From Acidobacterium sp. (GTDB taxonomy: Bacteria > Acidobacteriota > Terriglobia > Terriglobales > Acidobacteriaceae): a stretch of DNA of 53,240 nucleotides. The stretch is taken from assembly GCA_003166955.1 (NCBI GenBank), contig PMUI01000111.1, forward strand, positions 19,975 to 73,214. Reading direction: 5' to 3'. The position numbers and the translations under genes are program-made. Numbering within the stretch: position 1 is the stretch's first letter; the number at the start of each line of letters is the position of its first letter. Positions 1-8,351 of this stretch are shown here, one piece after another. A model generated the notes under the pieces. That model worked only from the letters and a program-made list of their open reading frames with translations. It had not been told where the DNA came from and made no database searches.

Positions 1-207
1 CTGGCGGAGATGGTCGGCACCACCCGCTCTCGCGTCAACGTCTTCATGAACCGCTTTCGCAAGCTGGGATTCATTGAGTACAACGGCGGCATCCACGTCC
101 ACAAGTCCCTGCTGAACGTGGTGCTGCTCGATCGATTGCCCGAGCACTACGCCGAAAAGGCTCCCATCGAGGACTCCGCCGAGTCCATCGAAGCCGAGCA
201 GACATAG
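1..207 (+). CDS. Crp/Fnr family transcriptional regulator, C-terminal fragment (5' end outside window)
   Basis: This is the last 68 residues of a regulator whose start lies before the window. The frame is open from base 1 and stops at 205-207. Residues 1-30 (LAEMVGTTRSRVNVFMNRF) have the shape of the recognition-helix region of a Crp-type winged helix, followed by a wing (LGFIEYNGGIHVH) and a short acidic tail. In the family an N-terminal cyclic-nucleotide-like beta barrel would precede this; it is not visible here. It would bind DNA as a dimer and respond to an unknown signal. The helix-turn-helix assignment is fairly secure; target genes and effector cannot be inferred. Confidence 0.8.
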   Translation: MAEMVGTTRSRVNVFMNRFRKLGFIEYNGGIHVHKSLLNVVLLDRLPEHYAEKAPIEDSAESIEAEQT

Positions 208-208
208 T

Positions 209-547
209 TCACGCGAACAACGGCCCGATCAGGCTATGGGGCTGCCTTTGTTCGTTGTTGGTGTGTTGTCGGCCATACGGAACAATCAATGGAAGCCCTT
301 CACTCCAGCGGCGGTGCCCATTCCCCCGCCCCGAGGGCCGCTTCGCCTGCCGTCCGAAGAAGATCCCCGCCGCCAGAAACACCGCCGCAATCAGCGCGTT
401 CGTCATCCCGACGCGCAAATTGCTGTGGCGCATCGCCAGCGCCGCGTTCAGGAACCAAACCGCGGCGCCCAGGTACCAGATCCAGTTGAAATTGCGGCTC
501 ACTCTCTTTTGGGAGGGGACATTTGCAAACATCACGACAAACCGCAT
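209..547 (-). CDS. Small membrane protein, hypothetical
   Basis: Predicted protein of 112 residues if started at the ATG at 545-547; longer upstream starts in the same frame add low-complexity sequence. Residues about 15-60 hold two hydrophobic segments (WIWYLGAAVWFLNAALAM and ALIAAVFLAAGIFFG) joined by a short polar turn, followed by a basic C-terminal tail, so a two-helix inner-membrane protein is likely. The stop codon lies 2 bases beyond the Crp/Fnr gene stop, so the two genes converge. No family is recognised. The GC-rich tail after the second helix could be read-through past the true end of an older, shorter gene. Existence is moderately supported by the clean hydrophobic pattern. Confidence 0.45.
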   Translation of the reverse strand: MRFVVMFANVPSQKRVSRNFNWIWYLGAAVWFLNAALAMRHSNLRVGMTNALIAAVFLAAGIFFGRQAKRPSGRGNGHRRWSEGLPLIVPYGRQHTNNEQRQPHSLIGPLFA

Positions 548-685
548 GAATCGCGGAGTGCGGTTGGGCGGCGGCGCCCCACATCCACGCGAACGCTCTC
601 CAAAACGAGGACATTGCGCTCGCCAGTCCCGCAACCGTCAGCAGCACAATGTTCCGCACCCGGCAGTTATACAACTAGAGGAGGA

Positions 686-1609
686 ATGTCCCGACTCTCC
701 CACCTCGAGGCCATCACCCTCGCCACCACCGGCTTCACCCCGTGGGTCCTCACCGACACCGCCATCAAGCTCATCAACCAATCTCACCTGCCATGGTATG
801 AAGTTCTCGCCTTCCTCGGCCTCTTCATGGCGCTCTTCCTGGTCGCCCGCGGCTTCCTGCGTCGCGACCTCCGCGCTCTCCTGCCTCATAAACTCCGCCC
901 CCAGCTTCTCCGCTCCGACCTCGACCTCGGCAACAACATCTGTGTCATCGTCGCCCTACGCCACCTCGCCCTCACCACCTTCTACATCCTCATCTTCCTC
1001 GCGCCTATCGTCGTCGCCCTGCTCTCGCCGTTCTTCCTTGGCGAGCGCATGACCTCAAAAAAAGCCCTCGCCATCCTCAGCGGCTTTGCTGGAGTGGTGA
1101 TCGCGGTCCATCCCTGGGATTCCGCCCGCGAGGGGGACTGGATCGGCTACGCGGCCTGTATGGTCTGCGTCGGGTGCTTCTCGGTGAACATCGTCTGGTC
1201 GCGCGTCCTGACGCAAACCGAGAACCCCGAAAGCCTCACGCTTTTCTCCGCTGTGGTTATGGCCCTGGCCGGCTTCGGGCTGATGCTCGACTTTGGATTC
1301 ATGCCCGGCTATGCGGCGCCCCTCACCGCCCGTGTGGCCGCGCTGCTGGTTGCCATGGGTCTGCTCTGCTCCATCGGAAGCCTCTGCTTCTTCGTCGCCC
1401 TAAAACACACCACGGCCGCCAACGTCTCGCAGTTCCACTACACGCAGCTGATCACCGGGGCGCTCATGACCTGGCTTGTGTGGCGGCAAAAACCAAGCCT
1501 CTTTACCATCGCCGGCGCGGTCCTGATCATCGTCTCCGGCGTCTACATCGCCGTGCACGCCTCCCACGACGCGCGCATGTGGGCGCATCCCACCACCGTC
1601 CCGGACTGA
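686..1609 (+). CDS. EamA/DMT-superfamily transporter
   Basis: Protein of 307 residues made almost entirely of about ten hydrophobic segments in two similar halves, the arrangement of EamA (DMT superfamily) metabolite exporters. The second half ends in the typical pattern of a late helix with FHYTQLITGALMTWLVW, then LFTIAGAVLIIVSGVYIAV. The ATG at 686 was chosen because a purine-rich AGAGGAGG lies immediately upstream (677-684), although spacing is very short; the open frame extends far upstream with non-membrane low-complexity sequence that is unlikely to be translated. It converges with the membrane protein gene at 1611 with one base between stops. Substrate cannot be predicted. Family assignment is fairly confident. 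Confidence 0.85.
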   Translation: MSRLSHLEAITLATTGFTPWVLTDTAIKLINQSHLPWYEVLAFLGLFMALFLVARGFLRRDLRALLPHKLRPQLLRSDLDLGNNICVIVALRHLALTTFYILIFLAPIVVALLSPFFLGERMTSKKALAILSGFAGVVIAVHPWDSAREGDWIGYAACMVCVGCFSVNIVWSRVLTQTENPESLTLFSAVVMALAGFGLMLDFGFMPGYAAPLTARVAALLVAMGLLCSIGSLCFFVALKHTTAANVSQFHYTQLITGALMTWLVWRQKPSLFTIAGAVLIIVSGVYIAVHASHDARMWAHPTTVPD

Positions 1610-1610
1610 C

Positions 1611-2261
1611 TCATCCAGTCACGGGCTCTTCGGCTCGCATCAGCCCAACCCCCATCCCCACAAACCAGATCACCTCGCTCAGCATCACCGCTGCCATGCC
1701 GTGCACATCGAGCCGGAGATGTCCCACGAAAATCAGCAGAGCGATCAGCGGCGCCGTGATGCATCCATAAATCGCCATCCCGCGCGACAGCCGGCCCATC
1801 CGCAAACTACATGCCGACCACAGCAGGATCGACACTGCCGCTCCCACGGAATAAATCCGGGCCATCGCCTGGTTGATCTGGAAAATCGACGCCACCGCGA
1901 TCTGCCACGTCCCCGCATTCGCCGGAACATCGCGCGCCATCTGCTGCCAAATCCCGGGCACGATCCACCCGCTCACCGCGGCCGCAATCATGATCGCAAC
2001 GGCTGCGAATCCATAGGTCACCAGAGCGGCAAACGCCATCCGATCCGGCCCCTCCAGAAACTTCGCCAGCCCGCACGTTCCCAGAAACAGCAGCAGCACG
2101 CTCACCAGCGCGAGCGAGTGCGCGATCCCCGACATCGACATCAAATGCCCCACCTGATCGGGGCTCAGCTTTCCCGACGCTACCGGATGGATCGCCATCG
2201 TCACCATCCCGCCCACTGAGCCCACAATCAGCGCCCAACCTGCCTTGCGATTGTCTGTCAT
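1611..2261 (-). CDS. Six- to seven-helix membrane protein, hypothetical
   Basis: Protein of 216 residues starting at the ATG at 2259-2261 (MTDNRKAGWALIVG). The open frame extends upstream but that part lies across the divergent TetR gene. The sequence is a run of hydrophobic segments with conserved-looking polar positions (HPVASGKLSPDQVGHLM between helices 1 and 2, GWIVPGIWQQMA after helix 4). I do not recognise a named family. It is divergent from the TetR regulator at 2332 with 70 bases between starts, the classical arrangement for a TetR repressor controlling its neighbour, so regulation by that protein is a reasonable inference. No Shine-Dalgarno is evident. Confidence 0.75.
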   Translation of the reverse strand: MTDNRKAGWALIVGSVGGMVTMAIHPVASGKLSPDQVGHLMSMSGIAHSLALVSVLLLFLGTCGLAKFLEGPDRMAFAALVTYGFAAVAIMIAAAVSGWIVPGIWQQMARDVPANAGTWQIAVASIFQINQAMARIYSVGAAVSILLWSACSLRMGRLSRGMAIYGCITAPLIALLIFVGHLRLDVHGMAAVMLSEVIWFVGMGVGLMRAEEPVTG

Positions 2262-2331
2262 GCGCGTACTGTAAGGAGTATTCGCGCCGCAGTCACGCGC
2301 CGATTCGCGAAACCAGACAAAGCAGGCCCGC

Positions 2332-2961
2332 ATGTCCGGAAACACCGACACCAAACCCTCGCCCGCAGGCCCGACCGTGGCCACGCCGCGCGCCGCAGCC
2401 CCGACCAAGCCCGACCGCCGCATCCTGCGCACCCGCGACGTCCTCGGTGACGCCCTCATCGCGCTCATGCACGAGCAGCCCTTCGACTCCATCACGGTGC
2501 AGCAGGTCCTCGACCGGGCGGGCGTCTCACGCGCCACCTTCTACACCCACTACCGCGATAAGGACGACCTCTTGTTCAGCGACGTCGAAGACTTCTTCGA
2601 AACGATGGGGGCTTTTCTCACCCACCGCGGCGCGCCCCTCGCACGCATCTTCCCCGTCGAGGAATTCTTTTCTCATCTGGCCGACATGCGCGACCTCAAC
2701 GCGGCCATCAACGCCTCCGGCAAAGGACCCGACGTGCGCGAGCTGGGCATCGGATGTTTTGCCCGCGCTATGGAGCAGCGCCTCGTGCTGGCCGGGGTCA
2801 ACCTCGCCGCGCCAGAACTGCGGGCCACGGGGCACGCCCTCGCCGGCGCTCTCTTCTCGCTGCTGGACTGGTGGCTCGGCCAGGACAAGCGCATGCCGCC
2901 CAAAGAAGTCGACGCGCTCTTCCATCGCATGGCCTGGCGGGGCATTGCAGGCAAGCCCTGA
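2332..2961 (+). CDS. TetR/AcrR family transcriptional regulator
   Basis: Protein of 209 residues. A proline/alanine-rich 27-residue leader is followed by the TetR DNA-binding domain: residues about 35-80 include the helix-turn-helix ITVQQVLDRAGVSRATFYTHYRDKDDLL, which matches the family signature closely. The remainder is an all-helical ligand-binding and dimerisation domain ending near a tryptophan pair (DWWLG). In the family this protein represses a divergent or adjacent gene until a small hydrophobic ligand binds. Here the divergent gene is the membrane protein at 1611-2261. The short gap contains a repeated ATTCGCG and the self-complementary TTCGCGAA, possible operator pieces, but this is weak. 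Family call is strong; ligand unknown. Confidence 0.92.
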   Translation: MSGNTDTKPSPAGPTVATPRAAAPTKPDRRILRTRDVLGDALIALMHEQPFDSITVQQVLDRAGVSRATFYTHYRDKDDLLFSDVEDFFETMGAFLTHRGAPLARIFPVEEFFSHLADMRDLNAAINASGKGPDVRELGIGCFARAMEQRLVLAGVNLAAPELRATGHALAGALFSLLDWWLGQDKRMPPKEVDALFHRMAWRGIAGKP

Positions 2962-3106
2962 AGGCCCGGCCGCCGATTCCCTCAACCCACCATCCCCGCC
3001 ACCCGGCTACATACTTCAGGCCATATGCCGTCCCAAACCGCGGGCGATACACTGCGCTCTGGTTACCGGCTCATATCTCGCACGATTCGAGGCACGACAC
3101 ACCGAA

Positions 3107-3607
3107 ATGAGATATTTTCAGCGCAAGCTTATCGTCTTCGCCGCTTCGCTCGCCTTCGCTTTCATTTACAGGCCGCTGCGGCAGTTCCCCTTCGCGCTGG
3201 ACCTGGCGTTTTGCGTGAGCTTCACCATTCTGGTGTTCGGCAACGCGATTCGCCGGCGCGGCTTCGCGCTCTTCTCCGGCGACTCCGCCCGCCCGCTGAG
3301 CGAAACTCTGCTGGCCCACTCCATCTGCCTGGTCGCACTCGTCATCATCCTCCGCCTGGGGATGTACGCCACGCCCTTCCTGCCGGAGTGGCTCATCCTG
3401 CCCATCGGCGCCGACAACTATGGCCGCGTGGGCCCCAGCGTCTTTCAAATCCTGCAGAGCCTTGCCATCTTTTTCCTGGGATTCTTTGAATTGCGCGTCC
3501 TGGTGGCGCAGAACACCAAAGATGCCGCCGATGCGCAGAGCAAAGCTACCCGCTGGACCGAGGCCGAGCTCGAAACGGAACGCATGAGCAGCCTCCGCCT
3601 CCACTAA
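3107..3607 (+). CDS. Four-helix membrane protein with charged tail, hypothetical
   Basis: Protein of 166 residues starting at ATG 3107 (MRYFQRKLIVFAASLAF). The open frame continues upstream into the TetR gene in another frame and that part looks non-coding. It has about four hydrophobic segments (residues 7-25, 28-45, 67-87, 108-128) and a hydrophilic C-terminal tail rich in Ala, Glu and Thr (residues about 130-166) that could form a helix in the cytoplasm. No family is recognised. It ends 34 bases before the mobile repeat element at 3642. The gene has no close operon partner, and nothing in the sequence indicates its regulation. Confidence 0.65.
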   Translation: MRYFQRKLIVFAASLAFAFIYRPLRQFPFALDLAFCVSFTILVFGNAIRRRGFALFSGDSARPLSETLLAHSICLVALVIILRLGMYATPFLPEWLILPIGADNYGRVGPSVFQILQSLAIFFLGFFELRVLVAQNTKDAADAQSKATRWTEAELETERMSSLRLH

Positions 3608-3641
3608 TCCGCCTGCACTAATAAGAGCCGTGCGGGACCGC

Positions 3642-3810
3642 TAAGGAAGCTCCGATTAAGCGTTCGGAACCATCCCTCAGCGGCTAAAGCCGAATTCATT
3701 CCGCAGACTTTGCGGTCCGGCTGAAGCCGGACCCTTTCAAAGAGTCGAGTTTTTCCGCAAGCTGTGAAGCCGTGCCCCTTCAAAGCAGCGGCTTAATCAG
3801 AGTTTCCCTA
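3642..3810. repeat. MITE-like repeat element, copy 1
   Basis: 169-base element bounded by TA on both sides. The left end reads AGGAAGCTCCGATTAA and the right end, reverse-complemented, GGGAAACTCTGATTAA, so the ends are imperfect inverted repeats of 16 bases. Inside are hairpin-forming words: GGCTAAAGCC, CCGGCTGAAGCCGG and a GTTTTTCCGCAAGCTGTGAAG block. The same ends and internal words recur at 23147-23271 and 30517-30951. The right TA lies in the stop codon of the permease gene on the minus strand. No reading frame is evident inside, as expected for a non-autonomous element mobilised in trans. Confidence 0.75.
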
Positions 3811-5865
3811 AATCGCCCGCAGGGCCTCCACCGGATCGCCGCTCGCCGCGCGATTCGCGGGCAAGGCCGACGCCAGAATCGTAATCGCCATCATCGTCAC
3901 AATCGTGGCCGCATACACCAGCGGATCCGTCGCGCTGACGCCGAACAGAAACGCGCTCACCAGCCGCGAGACCGCCAGCGAACCCAGCGCCCCAAGCCCG
4001 CATCCGATCAGCGCCAGCTTTACCCCCGACATCAAAACCATCTTCGCGATGCTGGCCCGCTGGGCTCCCAGCGCCATCCGGATGGCAATCTCCCGCGTCC
4101 GCAGCGACACTGAAAATGCCACCACCGCGTAGATTCCCGTCAGCGCCAGGAGCAGTGCTGCCGCCGCAAAGCTCGCCATCAAGTCCGTATTGAAACGGCG
4201 CGGCGCTTCCACGCTGGCCATAGCTTCCTTCATCGTCCGCACTTGTTCGAGCGCCAGCAACGGATCCACCTCCGCAACCGCGGACCGCAGGACCTGCACC
4301 ATCTGCTCCGGCTCCAGGGATGAGCGGAGCGTGATATATCCTGCCGCCGGCTGGATCAGATTCTCCTTCGCGTTCGCCCCGTAAATCACCGCGGGCTGCT
4401 CCGCCGGGATATACCACTGATCGGCGGCAGGCGTGTCGCGCGGGCCCAGCACGGTGTCGGCGACCACGCCCACCACGGTCGCCCACGGCAGCCCCTTGTG
4501 TGGATTCCCCACATGGATCCGCTTGCCGACCGCGGATTCACCCGGCCAGCAATGCTTCGCCATCGACTGGTTCACGATCACCACCAGCGGCGCGTCCGCG
4601 CGATCGTCCTCAGTGAAATACCGTCCTGAGAGCAGCGGAATATCCATCGCGCGAAAATAATCGCCATACGTCAGCGCGAAGGCCGCAAACGTCAGCTTCC
4701 ACCCAGCTGCCGGTGTTCCTTCCACCGTGTAGGCCGCAAGCCCGCCGTCGTTCGCCGTCGGCAGCGTGTTGCTGATGCCCGCCGCTACAATCCCCGGCTT
4801 GCCGGTGAGCCGATGGATCACCGCGCGACTGAAGTTGTCCGCCGCAGTCTGCGTCGAGTACTGATGGAGGGGGAGCTGATAGCTGGCCACCAGCACATGC
4901 TCGGGCCGAAATCCGGGATCGACCGCGAGCATCTTCCGATAACTCCGCAGAAAAACACCCGCCGTGGTCAGCAGCACCAGCGCAATCGCAATCTCTGCGA
5001 TCACCAGGGCCGACCGCAGCCACGCATGGCTCGCCGACCCCGTCCCGCTTCGCGCGCCCTCTTTCAGGTTCTCCATCACGCTGGTGCGCGTCGCCGCAAA
5101 CGCCGGAACCAGACTGCACAGCGCGCCCGTGACCAGCGCCAGGAGCAGAGCAAAAATCAACACGGCCGGATCCATGGAGATCGAATCCACCCGCGGCAAT
5201 GAGTCAGGCAGCAGATGCAGGGCCGCGCGAACGGCCAGCGCCGCTAGCCCCACGCCAATCGCGCCGCCCACCATCCCCAGCATCAGCCCCGCCAGCACCG
5301 ACTGCCGCAGAATCGCGCTCGCCGGTGCGCCCAGCGCCACCTGGACCGCATATTCGCGCCGCCGCCCAATCGCCCGCACCAGCAGCAGACCCGCCACATT
5401 CGCGCACGCAATCGTCAGCACCACCAGCACCGCCGCAAACAGGGCCCGCAGCAGCGGCCGCGTCGCTGCCACCGTCTGCTCCCGCAACGACAGCGCGTCA
5501 CCGCGGATCCGAATCGCCGCCATGCTCGCCGGAAAATCACGCATGATCTGTTGCGCCACGCGGTTCGCATCCTCGGCCGCCTGGCGCTGCGTGACGCCAT
5601 CTTTCAGCCGGGCCACCATCCGATACGCCCACGCGCCTACGTTCTTGTCCGAAAGCTCCTCCGCGGTCAGGCTCAGCGGAACCCACACCTGCGCCTGATT
5701 CAAACGCCCCGGCAGCAGCGGAAACTCAAAATCACGGGGCATCACTCCGATGATCGAATAGGCCTTCCGGTCCAGCACAATCGACTGCCCCAGCACCTGC
5801 GGATCGCGATTGTACCGATTCAGCCACAGCGCATAGCCGATCACCAGCCAGCGGCTGGCGCCCAT
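3808..5865 (-). CDS. ADOP-type ABC permease, C-terminal reading frame of a frameshifted gene
   Basis: This frame carries the larger part of a MacB-like permease of the acidobacterial duplicated orphan permease type. It contains the rest of the periplasmic core domain, a first FtsX-like three-helix block (about VLVVLTIACANVAGLLLVRA onward) and a second block at the C terminus, ending in DPVEALRAI. The true coding part probably begins near 5844, where it joins the frame at 5732-6283; the upstream ATG at 5865 simply opens this frame. Joined, the product would be about 824 residues, normal for the family. Such permeases lack a linked ATPase gene, as here. Function is thought to be export or envelope-stress related; the substrate is unknown. 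The stop codon overlaps the end of repeat copy 1. Confidence 0.85.
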   Translation of the reverse strand: MGASRWLVIGYALWLNRYNRDPQVLGQSIVLDRKAYSIIGVMPRDFEFPLLPGRLNQAQVWVPLSLTAEELSDKNVGAWAYRMVARLKDGVTQRQAAEDANRVAQQIMRDFPASMAAIRIRGDALSLREQTVAATRPLLRALFAAVLVVLTIACANVAGLLLVRAIGRRREYAVQVALGAPASAILRQSVLAGLMLGMVGGAIGVGLAALAVRAALHLLPDSLPRVDSISMDPAVLIFALLLALVTGALCSLVPAFAATRTSVMENLKEGARSGTGSASHAWLRSALVIAEIAIALVLLTTAGVFLRSYRKMLAVDPGFRPEHVLVASYQLPLHQYSTQTAADNFSRAVIHRLTGKPGIVAAGISNTLPTANDGGLAAYTVEGTPAAGWKLTFAAFALTYGDYFRAMDIPLLSGRYFTEDDRADAPLVVIVNQSMAKHCWPGESAVGKRIHVGNPHKGLPWATVVGVVADTVLGPRDTPAADQWYIPAEQPAVIYGANAKENLIQPAAGYITLRSSLEPEQMVQVLRSAVAEVDPLLALEQVRTMKEAMASVEAPRRFNTDLMASFAAAALLLALTGIYAVVAFSVSLRTREIAIRMALGAQRASIAKMVLMSGVKLALIGCGLGALGSLAVSRLVSAFLFGVSATDPLVYAATIVTMMAITILASALPANRAASGDPVEALRAI

Positions 5866-6283
5866 CGTCTTCCTGCTGGGTGAACACGCGTCCCAGCATC
5901 GGTGCGACGCCGAGAGCCGAGAAAGCTCCCGCCCCGAGCCGCGCCCCGCTGATCAGCTCCGGAGTCGGGCCGCCCGACAGCTCATAGCTCGTCCCGTTGA
6001 ACCCGCCCATCGCCGAAAACGCGTTGGTCGCGGTTTCATACGTGGCAATCTCGCGCGCCGTTACTCCGGGATTGGGCCCGTTGCCCACGTGATCGCCCAC
6101 GATCACCAGCCTGTCCGGATCGGCGAAGGGCAGTGGCCGCAGCAGAATTCCTTCCACCAGCGAGAAGATCGCGATGGTCGCGCCCATTCCTAAGGCCAGG
6201 GTCAGGATGGCGGTCAGATTGAACCCGGGCGCCTTGCGCATTTGCCGCACCGCCAGCCGCAAATCCTGCATGATGCCGCCCAT
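5732..6283 (-). CDS. ADOP-type ABC permease, N-terminal reading frame of a frameshifted gene
   Basis: This frame encodes the N terminus of the permease: a short cytoplasmic leader (MQDLRLAVRQMRKAPGF), the first transmembrane helix (LTAILTLALGMGATIAIFSLV) and the start of the MacB-type periplasmic domain. The start at 6283 is supported by GGAGGA seven bases upstream. After about residue 146 the frame turns into meaningless sequence, while the other minus frame continues the family pattern (VIGYALWLNRY). Deleting one C at 5844/5845 restores a continuous protein. It diverges from lipA with 98 bases between starts. It may be a genuine pseudogene or an assembly error; both are plausible. Confidence 0.8.
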   Translation of the reverse strand: MGGIMQDLRLAVRQMRKAPGFNLTAILTLALGMGATIAIFSLVEGILLRPLPFADPDRLVIVGDHVGNGPNPGVTAREIATYETATNAFSAMGGFNGTSYELSGGPTPELISGARLGAGAFSALGVAPMLGRVFTQQEDDGRQPLAGDRLCAVAESVQSRSAGAGAVDCAGPEGLFDHRSDAP

Positions 6284-6381
6284 TCTGTCCTCCGCGCCTG
6301 AAGCGCATGCGCCATTACAACCCGCCCTTGTCGCGGCCCGCAACCCCGCCCGTCACAAACACTCCGCTAAAATAAAGATTG

Positions 6382-7317
6382 ATGGCCACCTCGCCCGATC
6401 TTGTCCAGATCGACCTCGCGCCGCGGCGCCCGCTCCCCAAACCGGAATGGCTCCGTGCACGCGCGCCCATGGGCGACAACTACCACGACCTCAAAAAGCT
6501 GGCCCGCTCGCTGAACCTCCACACCGTCTGCGAATCCGCGCAGTGCCCCAACATCGGCGAGTGCTGGCACCACCGCACCGCGACCTTCATGATGCTGGGC
6601 AACCTCTGCACCCGTCGCTGCGGATTCTGTGCCGTCCCCAAAGGGCGTCCCGATCCCATCGACTTCGACGAGCCTCGCCGCGTTGCCGAAGCTGTTGCCC
6701 AGCTCGGACTCAAATTCGCTGTCATCACCAGCGTCAATCGCGATGACGACGTTATCGGAGGAGCCCGCGCCTTCGTCATGGTGATCGACGAAATCCGCCG
6801 CCAGGCGCCCGGCTGCCAGGTTGAAGTCCTCATCCCCGACTTTCAGGGCAACGAAGAAGCTATCCGCCTCGTGGTCGAAGCGCGGCCGGAAATCCTCGAC
6901 CACAACACCGAATCCGTCCCGCGACTCTACCGTGTGGTCCGCTCCGGAGCCCGTTACGAGCGGACGCTGCGCCTTCTGCAGTTTGCGAAGGAAATCAATC
7001 CAGCCACTGTTACAAAATCGGGGGTCATGGTCGGACTCGGAGAAGAAATGGACGAGCTTCTCGCTGTGTACCGCGACCTGGCCTCGGTCGGCGTCAACGT
7101 CCTCACTATCGGCCAGTACCTGCGCCCCTCCAAAGATCACCTGCCCATCGCGCGCTACTACACCCCCGACGAGTTCGCCTTCATGAAGCGCGAAGCCCTC
7201 GCCATGGGCTTCCGCCACGTCGAATCAGGCCCGCTCGTCCGCTCCTCTTACCACGCCCACGAGCAAGCGGATTCCCAGGCGTCCTCCTCCGGCGGCTCTC
7301 GTCTCCCCATCATGTGA
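6382..7317 (+). CDS. lipA: Lipoyl synthase
   Basis: Protein of 311 residues, a radical-SAM enzyme that inserts two sulfurs into octanoyl groups on lipoyl domains of the 2-oxoacid dehydrogenases and glycine cleavage system. Both iron-sulfur sites are visible: the auxiliary cluster cysteines C50, C55 and C61 (CESAQCPNIGEC) and the radical-SAM CX3CX2C motif C76, C80 and C83 (CTRRCGFC). The expected YLRPSKDHLPIARYYTP and GPLVRSSYHA motifs near the C terminus are also present. An in-frame TTG lies one codon upstream at 6379, but ATG 6382 is preferred. The last codon, ATG, overlaps a GTG that could start the next gene, suggesting translational coupling. Assignment is very confident. Confidence 0.97.
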   Translation: MATSPDLVQIDLAPRRPLPKPEWLRARAPMGDNYHDLKKLARSLNLHTVCESAQCPNIGECWHHRTATFMMLGNLCTRRCGFCAVPKGRPDPIDFDEPRRVAEAVAQLGLKFAVITSVNRDDDVIGGARAFVMVIDEIRRQAPGCQVEVLIPDFQGNEEAIRLVVEARPEILDHNTESVPRLYRVVRSGARYERTLRLLQFAKEINPATVTKSGVMVGLGEEMDELLAVYRDLASVGVNVLTIGQYLRPSKDHLPIARYYTPDEFAFMKREALAMGFRHVESGPLVRSSYHAHEQADSQASSSGGSRLPIM

Positions 7318-7322
7318 GAGCC

Positions 7323-7586
7323 ATGAACGCTGCGTACCGGTTTGCCGTGATCGCGTTGCTCGCGATCCTCGGGTTCGCCGCTGCCTCGATTCCGTCCACG
7401 GCGATCTACCTGCTCTGGTGCGCGTGGCGGTATCCGCACGACGGCCAGGTCGGGCTCGGTGTCATCATGATTGTGCCCATCGCCGGCTTCGTCGGTGCCG
7501 CAGTCAGCGGCCTTTTCACGGCCGATCTCCTGCGCAAAAGAGAAGCGGCCCTCCTCCACCAGGGCCACGCGTCCATGAAACGATAA
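7323..7586 (+). CDS. Small two-helix membrane protein, hypothetical
   Basis: Protein of 87 residues from ATG 7323, or 90 residues from GTG 7314, which overlaps the lipA stop. It contains two clear hydrophobic segments (FAVIALLAILGFAAASIPSTA and GVIMIVPIAGFVGAAVSGLF) separated by a short polar loop, and ends in a basic tail (LLRKREAALLHQGHASMKR). No family is recognised. Its tight placement 5 bases after lipA and 50 bases before frr suggests cotranscription with lipA, but a functional link to lipoylation is not implied. Confidence 0.65.
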   Translation: MNAAYRFAVIALLAILGFAAASIPSTAIYLLWCAWRYPHDGQVGLGVIMIVPIAGFVGAAVSGLFTADLLRKREAALLHQGHASMKR

Positions 7587-7636
7587 GAACGCAGTAGAAT
7601 ACGTCTTTTGAGCAGCATTCAAGAAGGACCACCACC

Positions 7637-8224
7637 ATGGCGCCTCTAGTAATGGCGGGCATTCCCGCTCTCAAAGCCGATTACACGCAGCTGCGCACCC
7701 GCATGGACAAAGCCGTTGCCGATTTCCAGACCAACCTCGGCTCCATCCGCACCGGCCGCGCCTCCATCCACATGCTCGATCAGGTCAAAGTCGACTACTA
7801 CGGAACGCCCACTCCACTGAACCAGGTCGGCCAGATCACCACGCCCGACGCCAACCTCATCGAGATCGCGCCCTACGACCCGAGCCTCATCACGGACATC
7901 GAAAAATCTCTCCGCACTTCCGACCTCGGCTTCAATCCCAACAACGACGGCAAGAAAGTCCGCGTCCCTGTCCCGCCGATGACCGAGGAGCGGCGCCGCG
8001 AAGTGGTGAAGCATCTCCATCGCGTTCTTGAGGATCACCGCACCGCCGTGCGCAACATCCGCCGCGATGGCAACGACCTCATCAAGAAAGCCGCAAAGGA
8101 CAAAAATATCTCCGAAGACGAAGAGAAGCGCTCTCTCGATGAGATCCAGAAGCTTACCGACGAAGAAATCAAGAAGATGGAAGAGATGGCAAAGAAGAAG
8201 GAAGCCGAAGTCATGCAGGTTTGA
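7637..8224 (+). CDS. frr: Ribosome recycling factor
   Basis: Protein of 195 residues, about ten longer than usual because of an N-terminal extension before the family start (DYTQLRTRMDKAVADFQTNLGSIRTGRAS). It works with EF-G to split post-termination ribosomes in the cytoplasm. Diagnostic stretches are the SIRTGRAS region, PYDPSLITDIEKSL, and the long charged C-terminal helix (EEKRSLDEIQKLTDEEIKKMEEMAKKKEAEVMQV). AAGGA lies about ten bases before the ATG, supporting this start; a second ATG five codons in (MAGIPALKADY) would restore the usual length. A strong hairpin terminator follows. Assignment is secure. Confidence 0.97.
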   Translation: MAPLVMAGIPALKADYTQLRTRMDKAVADFQTNLGSIRTGRASIHMLDQVKVDYYGTPTPLNQVGQITTPDANLIEIAPYDPSLITDIEKSLRTSDLGFNPNNDGKKVRVPVPPMTEERRREVVKHLHRVLEDHRTAVRNIRRDGNDLIKKAAKDKNISEDEEKRSLDEIQKLTDEEIKKMEEMAKKKEAEVMQV

Positions 8225-8298
8225 CCCGCGCGGTCCGGCGCTCAGCCCTTTTCACCCGCGCCGGCAGGCCCCTGCAGCAGCTCGGCAGCAAAACAAGA

Positions 8299-8326
8299 AG
8301 GCCGTCCTCGCGGACGGCCTTTCTCA
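8299..8326 (+). terminator. Rho-independent terminator after frr
   Basis: A perfect 10-base-pair stem, AAGGCCGTCC (8299-8308) and GGACGGCCTT (8313-8322), closes a four-base loop and is followed by TCTC. It lies 75 bases after the frr stop and 26 bases before the end of the convergent secreted-protein gene, so it may serve both strands; the AA at its left foot gives only a short U tract on the minus strand. Confidence 0.8.
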
Positions 8327-8351
8327 TTCGGAGGGTGGAGCGAAATCCAGC

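Noticed and set aside
2262-2331. A TetR operator in the divergent gap
   Set aside because: Only short repeats (ATTCGCG twice, TTCGCGAA) are visible, with no symmetric 14- to 20-base palindrome.
6284-6381. TAAAAT at 6368-6373 as the -10 box of a leaderless lipA transcript
   Set aside because: No acceptable -35 at 16-18 bases; left as a possibility only.
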